From assembly GCA_020631235.1 (NCBI GenBank), contig JAHDHQ010000008.1:62001-126000 (forward strand): a DNA stretch of 64,000 bases. The letters are read 5' to 3'. Below are positions 1-6,808 of the stretch, piece after piece; the stretch's first letter is position 1, and the number at the start of each line of letters is the position of its first letter. The position numbers and the translations under genes were made by a program. This DNA is from Saprospiraceae bacterium. Lineage in GTDB: Bacteria > Bacteroidota > Bacteroidia > Chitinophagales > Saprospiraceae. A model generated the notes under the pieces. That model was not told the DNA's origin. It did no database searches and saw only the letters and a list, made by a program, of their open reading frames with translations.

Positions 1-2
1 GA

Positions 3-38
3 GTTTTGCCTAAATTCAATGGTTCTTTAAAAGCTTAG
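3..38 (+). CDS. 3' end of an upstream gene (partial)
   Basis: Reading frame 3 is open from the window edge and stops at TAG 36-38, giving the tail VLPKFNGSLKA. The stop lies two bases before a strong plus-strand terminator hairpin, which is where the end of a gene would be expected. Frames 1 and 2 also stop nearby (30 and 13), so the frame choice is an inference and no function can be given. Confidence 0.3.
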   Translation, partial: VLPKFNGSLKA

Positions 39-40
39 TG

Positions 41-71
41 ACCGTCTCATTGCCTTTGAGACGGTTTTTTT
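41..71 (+). terminator. Intrinsic terminator of the upstream plus-strand gene
   Basis: A perfect 9-bp stem, ACCGTCTCA (41-49) with TGAGACGGT (57-65), a 7-nt loop and a run of T from 65 to 71. The T-run is on the plus strand, so it ends transcription coming from the left edge. It also lies just past the uvrA stop on the other strand, but has no U-tract in that direction. Confidence 0.85.
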
Positions 72-2895
72 ATGCCTTCATTTCTAGTTTCAAAAATTTT
101 GCCGTGTGGGTGGATGATGACTTGATCATCTTTTCAGGCGAACCTTGAAAAACAATTTCTCCTCCATCTTTACCTGCTTCAGGACCGATATCTATGATGT
201 GATCGGCTACCTTTATAATGTCCATATTGTGTTCGATGATAATAATGCTATTGCCTTTGTCTACTAATTTATTTAAAACATTTATGAGATGTTTTATGTC
301 TTCAAAATGCAATCCAGTGCTAGGTTCGTCTAAAATATACAAAGTATTTCCGGTCGCTTTTTTGGATAGTTCCTCCGAAAGCTTGATTCGTTGGGCTTCA
401 CCTCCCGATAAGGTAGTGGCTTGTTGGCCTAAAGTGATGTATCCCAGCCCTACACTTTGAATGGTTTTTAATTTGCGATAAATTTTCGGAATATGCTCAA
501 AAAAGGGCACTGCTTCGGAGATCCGCATGTTTAGTACATCTGAAATAGACTTGCCTTTAAATAGAATTTCGAGTGTTTCTCTGTTGTATCTTTTTCCTTG
601 ACAAGTTTCGCAATCGACATAAACATCAGGTAGGAAGTTCATTTCGATGACTCGTTTACCGCCTCCTTGACAAGTTTCGCAGCGGCCACCTTTTACATTA
701 AACGAAAATCGTCCCGCCTTATATCCACGAATTTTTGCTTCAGGATGATTAGCAAATAAATTACGAATATCCGTAAAAACACCAGTGTAAGTAGCTGGGT
801 TGCTTCTTGGAGTTCTGCCTATGGGACTTTGATCAATTTCTATGATTTTATCAATTTCTTCTAGCCCTTTGATCTTGTCATAACTGAGTGGTTTCTTTAA
901 ACTCTTATACAGATGACTGCGTACAATAGGGTAGAGTGTTTCATTAATCAGGCTTGATTTGCCACTGCCAGAAACACCTGTTATGCAAATCAGGGTTCCT
1001 AAAGGCAATTTTAAATCTATCTTTTTTAAGTTATGGCCTTGGGCACCACTTAATATTAGTTTTTTGCCATTACCTTTTCTTCGCTTCTTAGGGATTTCGA
1101 TGCTTATTTCTTCGTTTAAATATTGAGCCGTAATTCCTTTTCCCTCCTTAAAACTTTCGGGAACTCCTTTATCTATAATGGCTCCTCCAGCATCACCAGC
1201 CCCAGGGCCTAAATCGATTAAATAATCGGAAGCGAGCATAATGTCTTTATCGTGTTCTACGACGATTACAGTATTGCCTATAGTCGTGAGATTACTAAGT
1301 GCTTCTATAAGTTTTTGGTTATCTCTTTGATGTAGTCCAATGCTGGGCTCATCCAGAATATAAGTGACTCCTGTTAACTGAGACCCGATTTGAGTAGCTA
1401 AACGTGTGCGCTGAGATTCACCTCCCGAAAGAGTTCTGGTAGATCTATTTAAACTTAAATAGTTTAAGCCTACGTCCAACAAAAACTGAAGTCTTAAGCG
1501 TATTTCTTTAAGAACATCCTTAGCTATTTCTTTTTGTTTTTCATTTAAGTCTTTATCGATATGGTCAAACCAGAGGGCTAGGGTTTCTAGATCCATATGG
1601 GCAAGCTCACCAATATGCTTTCCGCCAAGTTTGTAGAATCTGGATTCTTTTTTAATTCGATAACCATCGCAAGATGGACAAGTTTTTATAGAAAGAAAAG
1701 CCTCAGCCCATTGTCTGATTTTTTCAGATGTAGATTCTTTATACCAGCGTTCGAGCATATTAACGATGCCTTCTCTTTCTAGGTCGTAAATGAAGTCATG
1801 TTTGCTTCTGCTGTAGCGTTTATTTTTATTTTTTTCGGAACCGAATAGGATGATATTTAATGCTTCTTCTGGTATCTCTTTAATAGGTGTAGAGAAAGAA
1901 AAAGAATAATCGGAGGCAATCTTTCTTAGTTGAGTAAAGGTAGTATTTTGTCGCACCTCACCAAATGGAGCAATCCCGGTGTCATTAATGCTCTTTGATT
2001 CATCAGGGACAACCTTCTCCATATCCACGGTGTTGACCACACCTAAGCCTTTACATTCTGGACAAGTACCGTAAGGAGAATTAAAAGAAAAAGAGTTAGG
2101 TGAAGGTTCTTCATATGAAACTCCTGATTCGGGATCCATTAAATGTTTACTAAAGGTTTTAAGCTCTTTTTTATCGATATCTAGAATTAAAATAAAAGAA
2201 TGACCGGATTTTAAAGCTATTCTGATTGAGTCTGCTAAACGGTCTCTTTTGTCAAGACTTACTTTAATGCGATCTACAACAATTTCTATATCATGGGTTT
2301 TATATCGGTCCAGTTTTAATCCAGGTTTAAGGTCTATGATTTCACCGTCTACTCTAACTTTAGAATAACCTTTTTTTCGTGTTTGCTCAAAGAGCTCTCT
2401 ATAATGCCCTTTTCTTCCTCTCACAACCGGTGCAAGAATAGCAATCTTACGATCGATATAGGTTTCAAGTATCTTATCTATAATTTGGACTTCACTGTAT
2501 TTGACCATTTTATTGCCATTTACATGTGAGTACGCTTCCCCGATCCTTGCAAAAAGCAATCTGAGGAAATCATAAATTTCAGTTGTTGTGCCTACAGTAC
2601 TTCGAGGGTTCCAGGCAGTTGTTTTTTGTTCGATAGAAATAACGGGACTCAAACCTTCTACTTTGTCTACATCAGGCCTTTCCATTTTGCCTAAAAACTG
2701 ACGTGCATAAGCAGAAAAGGTTTCCATATACCTGCGTTGTCCCTCTGCATAAATAGTATCAAAAGCTAAAGAGGACTTTCCACTACCACTTAAGCCAGTA
2801 ATAACCACTAACTTGTTTTTGGGGATGTTTACATTTATATCTTTAAGGTTGTTTTCTCTAGCGCCAATGACTTGTATAAACTGATCTTTTTTCAA
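70..2895 (-). CDS. uvrA: UvrA, excinuclease ABC subunit A
   Basis: Damage-recognition ATPase of nucleotide excision repair; it loads UvrB at DNA lesions in the cytoplasm. Two ABC modules are visible. The first has Walker A GLSGSGKSS near the N-terminus, a CPEC-type zinc element and signature LSGGESQR. The second has Walker A GVSGSGKSS near residue 640, the CETCQGGG/CETCQGK zinc module and signature LSGGEAQR. I chose the TTG start at 2895: it overlaps the upstream stop as TTGA and gives 941 residues beginning MKKDQFIQVIGAREN, like typical UvrA. An in-frame ATG at 2943 would add 16 residues lying inside the neighbour and is less family-like. It is the third gene of a minus-strand set after mqnC and the nucleoside phosphorylase. 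Confidence 0.97.
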   Translation of the reverse strand: MKKDQFIQVIGARENNLKDINVNIPKNKLVVITGLSGSGKSSLAFDTIYAEGQRRYMETFSAYARQFLGKMERPDVDKVEGLSPVISIEQKTTAWNPRSTVGTTTEIYDFLRLLFARIGEAYSHVNGNKMVKYSEVQIIDKILETYIDRKIAILAPVVRGRKGHYRELFEQTRKKGYSKVRVDGEIIDLKPGLKLDRYKTHDIEIVVDRIKVSLDKRDRLADSIRIALKSGHSFILILDIDKKELKTFSKHLMDPESGVSYEEPSPNSFSFNSPYGTCPECKGLGVVNTVDMEKVVPDESKSINDTGIAPFGEVRQNTTFTQLRKIASDYSFSFSTPIKEIPEEALNIILFGSEKNKNKRYSRSKHDFIYDLEREGIVNMLERWYKESTSEKIRQWAEAFLSIKTCPSCDGYRIKKESRFYKLGGKHIGELAHMDLETLALWFDHIDKDLNEKQKEIAKDVLKEIRLRLQFLLDVGLNYLSLNRSTRTLSGGESQRTRLATQIGSQLTGVTYILDEPSIGLHQRDNQKLIEALSNLTTIGNTVIVVEHDKDIMLASDYLIDLGPGAGDAGGAIIDKGVPESFKEGKGITAQYLNEEISIEIPKKRRKGNGKKLILSGAQGHNLKKIDLKLPLGTLICITGVSGSGKSSLINETLYPIVRSHLYKSLKKPLSYDKIKGLEEIDKIIEIDQSPIGRTPRSNPATYTGVFTDIRNLFANHPEAKIRGYKAGRFSFNVKGGRCETCQGGGKRVIEMNFLPDVYVDCETCQGKRYNRETLEILFKGKSISDVLNMRISEAVPFFEHIPKIYRKLKTIQSVGLGYITLGQQATTLSGGEAQRIKLSEELSKKATGNTLYILDEPSTGLHFEDIKHLINVLNKLVDKGNSIIIIEHNMDIIKVADHIIDIGPEAGKDGGEIVFQGSPEKMIKSSSTHTAKFLKLEMKA

Positions 2896-3725
2896 TGCCT
2901 TGTGGGTATTTGCTTTATGATTTCGGACATTAAATGTAAGCATTTAGTTTCGGCTTTCTGTACAACTTCTATGACAGATTCTAAACTTGTAGTTTTTACA
3001 TTTTCTGGATTAAAAACATTAGTTACTATGGACATGGCTAATACTGGCAGTTCGCTATGTTTAGCCACAATTACTTCTGGAACAGTAGACATGCCGATTA
3101 GATCAGCACCCATGTTTTTAAAACAAGTATATTCTGCAGGAGTTTCTAAAGATGGACCTTGTAATCCTAAGTATACGCCTTCTAAATAGTGTGTTTGTGT
3201 CAGCGAACAGGCTTGTTTAGCGATGGATAACAAGCTTTTGTTATATGCCTCACTCATATCCGGAAATCGCACACCTAGCCGAAGGTCATTGGCTCCTCTT
3301 AGTGGATTAAAAGGCATGAAATTTATGTGGTCTTTAATAAACACAATGTCACCTTCATTATGCGCCAAGTTCAGACCTCCAGCAGCATTGGACAAACATA
3401 AGGCACTAGCTGAAAGGCTTTTTATGAGTCTAACAGGGAAACTTATTTCTGTGGCGTTATATCCTTCATAATAATGAAAGCGACCCGCAAAACAGAGTAC
3501 TTTTTTTCCATGCCATTCGCCATAGATACAATGGTTTTTATGTCCTTCCACAGTACTTGTTGGACAGTGTGGTATGGATTGATATTCAATTTTTTGTGTG
3601 TTGGACAATGCTGATGGTAGTGAGGTTAGTCCTGTGCCTAAAATGATGCCTATATCGATTGTTTTTAGGTCCAATGTTGTTTGCAAATAATGACTCGCTT
3701 CCTCAATTTTATTAAAAAGCTCCAT
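2892..3725 (-). CDS. Purine nucleoside phosphorylase, trimeric (PNP-I/MTAP) family
   Basis: Phosphorolyses purine nucleosides to free base plus (deoxy)ribose 1-phosphate. Family landmarks are all present: GTGL near residue 31 (phosphate loop), GRFHYYEGY at 81-89 (R82, H84), SNAAGG at 112-117, GPSLET at 190-195 (base-contacting E194) and GMSTVPE at 211-217. Asn236 in VTNVFN matches the Asn that makes human PNP specific for 6-oxopurines, where MTA phosphorylases have Asp, so inosine/guanosine-type substrates are favoured. 277 residues is normal. Its ATG shares one base with the mqnC stop (TGATG), and its stop overlaps the likely uvrA TTG, so the three genes look translationally coupled. Whether it serves general salvage or the futalosine pathway is not shown by sequence. 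Confidence 0.92.
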   Translation of the reverse strand: MELFNKIEEASHYLQTTLDLKTIDIGIILGTGLTSLPSALSNTQKIEYQSIPHCPTSTVEGHKNHCIYGEWHGKKVLCFAGRFHYYEGYNATEISFPVRLIKSLSASALCLSNAAGGLNLAHNEGDIVFIKDHINFMPFNPLRGANDLRLGVRFPDMSEAYNKSLLSIAKQACSLTQTHYLEGVYLGLQGPSLETPAEYTCFKNMGADLIGMSTVPEVIVAKHSELPVLAMSIVTNVFNPENVKTTSLESVIEVVQKAETKCLHLMSEIIKQIPTRH

Positions 3726-4876
3726 CAGACGTCTACAGTTAATGATGTCGTGTCTAAATTTTGTTGCAAGATATTATTTGGGAGATCTCGCTCTTCGTAT
3801 TGTTGGTTTCTAAGTTGGGGAATAAAACCAGCTTCTCGAATGGCCTCTTGAATACCATTTGCCGTAAATCGGTAAGATGCTCCTGCGGCACTGACGACAT
3901 TCTCCTCGATCATAATGCTCCCAAAATCATTGGCTCCCGCATGCAGGCACATTTGGGCTACCTGTTTGCCGACAGTAAGCCATGAAGCTTGTATGTTAGT
4001 TATATTTGGAAGCATAATTCTTGATAATGCGATCATCCGTATGTATTCATCACCTGTGCATGTATTTCTGGCGCGCTTTAATTTTTTAAGGATTGTATCC
4101 ATATCCTGAAATGGCCAAGGGATAAAAGCAAGAAAACCTTTTGCGTGAGCCGGTTTTAAGGATTGTATTTCCCTTAATGAAATTAAATGCTCGATGCGTT
4201 CTTCATTAGTTTCTACGTGACCAAACATCATCGTTGCAGATGTAGTTATATCTAAGGTGTGCGCAACACGCATTATTTCAAGCCACTCTTCACCCGTACA
4301 TTTGCCTCTAGAAATCAGACGCCGCACTCGATTGTTTAAGATTTCCGCGCCTGCTCCAGGAAGGGAGTCTAAACCTGACTTATTTAAAGCTGCCAAAACT
4401 TCTTCATGACTTGCTTGCTCCAATTTAGCAATATGTGCTATTTCAGGAGGCCCTAAAGCATGCAGTTTCAGATTTGGATAAAGCGATTTTAGTTCACTAA
4501 ACAAATCGCAATAATATTGCAAGCCTAAATCAGGATGATGCCCTCCTTGTAATAACAATTGTTCTCCACCAAAGGCAAAAGTTTCTTCTATTTTTTGCTT
4601 GTATTGTTCAATGGTGGTGATGTACGATTCTTCGTGGCCAGGGATTCTATAAAAATTGCAAAATTTACAATTGGCAATACAAACATTTGTAGTGTTTGAG
4701 TTCCTATCAATGATCCAAGTGACTTTTTGATGAGGAACATGCATAAATCTGAGTTTATTAGCTACAGACATCAGAGCTGCAGTCGGCGCTTGCTCCAATA
4801 AAAACATTCCTTCTTCTAAATTAAGATGCTCTAGTTTGACGGCCTTTTCTAAAATACTTTGTATTTCGTTCCTCAT
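3725..4876 (-). CDS. mqnC: MqnC, cyclic dehypoxanthinyl futalosine synthase
   Basis: Radical SAM enzyme of the futalosine route to menaquinone; it cyclises dehypoxanthine futalosine to the spiro intermediate used by MqnD. The CxxxCxxC iron-sulfur motif is CIANCKFC (C66, C70, C73), followed by FYR. The near-C-terminal block GANDFGSIMIEENVVSAAG is typical of MqnC and separates it from MqnE. 383 residues is usual. It is the first gene of the minus-strand operon and ends in a TGATG overlap with the phosphorylase gene. A plausible Bacteroidota promoter lies 33-64 bp upstream. Its presence indicates futalosine-type menaquinone synthesis, although the other mqn genes are outside the window. Confidence 0.93.
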   Translation of the reverse strand: MRNEIQSILEKAVKLEHLNLEEGMFLLEQAPTAALMSVANKLRFMHVPHQKVTWIIDRNSNTTNVCIANCKFCNFYRIPGHEESYITTIEQYKQKIEETFAFGGEQLLLQGGHHPDLGLQYYCDLFSELKSLYPNLKLHALGPPEIAHIAKLEQASHEEVLAALNKSGLDSLPGAGAEILNNRVRRLISRGKCTGEEWLEIMRVAHTLDITTSATMMFGHVETNEERIEHLISLREIQSLKPAHAKGFLAFIPWPFQDMDTILKKLKRARNTCTGDEYIRMIALSRIMLPNITNIQASWLTVGKQVAQMCLHAGANDFGSIMIEENVVSAAGASYRFTANGIQEAIREAGFIPQLRNQQYEERDLPNNILQQNLDTTSLTVDV

Positions 4877-4908
4877 TGTCGCGAAAAATTTGTCTTCTTA
4901 AGGTTTAA

Positions 4909-4940
4909 CAAAAGAATATGCTAAAAGTTGTAATCACAAA
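4909..4940 (-). promoter_or_regulatory. Candidate promoter of the mqnC operon
   Basis: On the minus strand, TTTG (4937-4940) is followed after exactly 20 nt by TTCTTTTG (4909-4916), one base off the Bacteroidota -7 box TAnnTTTG. It would start transcription about 28 nt before the mqnC ATG. This is motif-based only. Confidence 0.45.
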
Positions 4941-5014
4941 TTAGCTTAAAAGTATTCCATATACCGGATAAAATTGTAAATAGACAAGAAATCTGTTGAA
5001 CAGTTAAAGCTTTC

Positions 5015-5045
5015 TTGGAATTAAGGCACTAAAGCCCTATATTTG
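5015..5045 (+). promoter_or_regulatory. Promoter of the rimP-nusA-infB operon
   Basis: TTG (5015-5017), a 20-nt spacer and TATATTTG (5038-5045), a full match to the Bacteroidota primary sigma -7 consensus TAnnTTTG with the expected spacing. Predicted transcription start is around 5050, giving a leader of about 40 nt that is mostly the hairpin described next. Confidence 0.6.
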
Positions 5046-5060
5046 CGGCAGATTTAAGAG

Positions 5061-5086
5061 GAGGGAACAAAAGTTCCCTCTTTTTT
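5061..5086 (+). promoter_or_regulatory. Terminator-like leader hairpin before rimP (possible attenuator)
   Basis: A perfect 8-bp stem GAGGGAAC (5061-5068) / GTTCCCTC (5073-5080) closes on an AAAA loop and is followed at once by TTTTTT (5081-5086), only four bases before the rimP ATG. It sits downstream of the predicted promoter, so it would terminate or pause the operon's own transcript. Because the operon encodes NusA, which acts on hairpin pausing and termination, autoregulation is a reasonable inference. No gene upstream on this strand needs a terminator: mqnC is divergent. Confidence 0.7.
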
Positions 5087-5090
5087 ATTC

Positions 5091-5543
5091 ATGGAATTAG
5101 AAAAATTAAAATATAAGGTCAATGAATTGCTAGATAAATTCTTCGAGCAAGAAGAATTTAAAGCGTATTTTCCTGTTGGCCTGCATCTTACCAACAAAAA
5201 GTTGAGGGTATTTATTGACGGTGATGAAGCGGTAAGTTATCAGATCTGTCGAAAAACAAGCCGATTTTTGGAATCGCATTTTGATGAGCATCAATGGTTG
5301 GGTCAAAAGTATACCTTAGAAGTTTCTTCGCCAGGCATAGACAGACCTTTAAAAATGGCTCGACAATTTGCGAAACACGAAGGAAGAAAGGCAGATGTGA
5401 CATTAAAAGATGGTTCTTCGATTTCTGGAAAATTAGCTGAAATATCAGCTGATCAAATTAAAATCACCCATAAAAATCAAGAACAAACAGTAGAAATACA
5501 AAATATTGAAGAGATGAAAATTATTGTAAGTTTTAAATCGTAA
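5091..5543 (+). CDS. rimP: RimP, ribosome maturation factor
   Basis: Assembly factor for the 30S subunit in the cytoplasm. The hallmark segment YTLEVSSPGIDRPLK lies near residues 80-94, following an N-terminal domain with LRVFIDGDEAV. The C-terminal half is the small SH3-like barrel (VTLKDGSSISGKL onward). 150 residues is normal for the family. It is the first gene of the conserved rimP-nusA-infB order, ends 3 bp before nusA, and its ATG sits directly after the leader hairpin's U-tract. Confidence 0.95.
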   Translation: MELEKLKYKVNELLDKFFEQEEFKAYFPVGLHLTNKKLRVFIDGDEAVSYQICRKTSRFLESHFDEHQWLGQKYTLEVSSPGIDRPLKMARQFAKHEGRKADVTLKDGSSISGKLAEISADQIKITHKNQEQTVEIQNIEEMKIIVSFKS

Positions 5544-5546
5544 TTA

Positions 5547-6785
5547 ATGAATTTAGTAGAATCATTTGCGGAATTTAAAGCTGGGAAGAATATAGATAGG
5601 CCCACGATGATTAGAGTATTGGAAGATGTATTCCGTACCTTAATCAGAAAAAAATATGGATCAGACGACAACTTTGATGTTATTGTAAACGTGCAAAGTG
5701 GTGATCTTGAGATGTGGAGAGTTAGAGAAATTGTAAACGATGGAGAGGTTACTGATGAGCAAAGTCAAATATCTATTTCTGAAGCACAATCGATCGATGA
5801 AGATTATGATATAGGCGAGGAGTGTTATGAGCAACTAGAGTTAGAGATGTTTGGTAGAAGAGCCATTCAAGCAGCTAGACAAACATTGATTTCGAAAATC
5901 ATGGAACTCGAAAAAGATGAGATATTTAAACGATATTCAGATCGAGTAGGTGAGATAATATTAGGTGAAGTGGGACAAGTGCTCAAACGTGAGTTATTAA
6001 TCATCGATGATGTTACTGGAAACGAATTAGTACTTCCAAGGTCAGAAACCATTAAGGGAGACTTTTTTAGAAAGGGAGAAATGGTAAAAGGGGTTATCAA
6101 GTCCGTAGAAATGCGTAATAATAACCCAGTAGTCGTAATGTCAAGAACAGCGACTAACTTCTTGGAAAAACTAATGGAACAAGAAGTACCAGAAATTGAA
6201 GATGGATTAATTACCATCAAAAAAATTGTACGTATTCCAGGTGACAGAGCAAAGGTTGCTGTGGAGTCTTATGATGATAGAATAGATCCAGTAGGAGCTT
6301 GTGTGGGAATGAAAGGATCTAGAATTCATGGTATAGTCCGTGAATTAAAAAATGAAAATATTGATATTGTTAACTTTACAAAGAATGAAAATTTATTCAT
6401 TCAGCGTTCGTTAACACCGGCCAAAGTTTCTAGCATTAATTTGGATACTGAAAAAATGCGGGCGGCAGTATTTTTAAAATCGGATCAAGTGTCCTTAGCC
6501 ATTGGTAAAGGTGGGTCCAATATTAAATTAGCTAGTCAATTGACTGGTTATGAAATCGATGTTTATCGAGAGTCAGATGATCCTGTTTATGAAGATGTGG
6601 ATTTAGACGAATTCTCGGATGAAATAGAAGGTTGGGTATTAGACCAGCTAAAAAATATAGGTTGTGATACAGCGAAAAGTGTGCTAGACCTAAGTATTGA
6701 AGAATTGACCAGAAGAACAGATTTAGAAGAAGAGACCATTAATAATGTCTTGAAAATTTTAGAATCTGAATTTGCGGACGATTAA
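5547..6785 (+). CDS. nusA: NusA, transcription termination/antitermination factor
   Basis: RNA polymerase-associated factor controlling pausing, termination and antitermination. Order of domains: N-terminal RNAP-binding domain (about 1-130), S1 domain (from about 138, GEVGQVLKRE), KH1 with GMKGSRIHGI (about 253) and KH2 with AIGKGGSNIKLA (about 318). A single short helix-hairpin-helix-like tail, DLSIEELTRRTDLEEE, follows near 384-400. At 412 residues it lacks the two acidic repeats of E. coli NusA, as is normal outside Gammaproteobacteria. It is middle gene of the rimP operon, with 23 bp to infB. Confidence 0.97.
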   Translation: MNLVESFAEFKAGKNIDRPTMIRVLEDVFRTLIRKKYGSDDNFDVIVNVQSGDLEMWRVREIVNDGEVTDEQSQISISEAQSIDEDYDIGEECYEQLELEMFGRRAIQAARQTLISKIMELEKDEIFKRYSDRVGEIILGEVGQVLKRELLIIDDVTGNELVLPRSETIKGDFFRKGEMVKGVIKSVEMRNNNPVVVMSRTATNFLEKLMEQEVPEIEDGLITIKKIVRIPGDRAKVAVESYDDRIDPVGACVGMKGSRIHGIVRELKNENIDIVNFTKNENLFIQRSLTPAKVSSINLDTEKMRAAVFLKSDQVSLAIGKGGSNIKLASQLTGYEIDVYRESDDPVYEDVDLDEFSDEIEGWVLDQLKNIGCDTAKSVLDLSIEELTRRTDLEEETINNVLKILESEFADD

Positions 6786-6808
6786 ATGTTGTTATTATAA
6801 ATAGTTGA

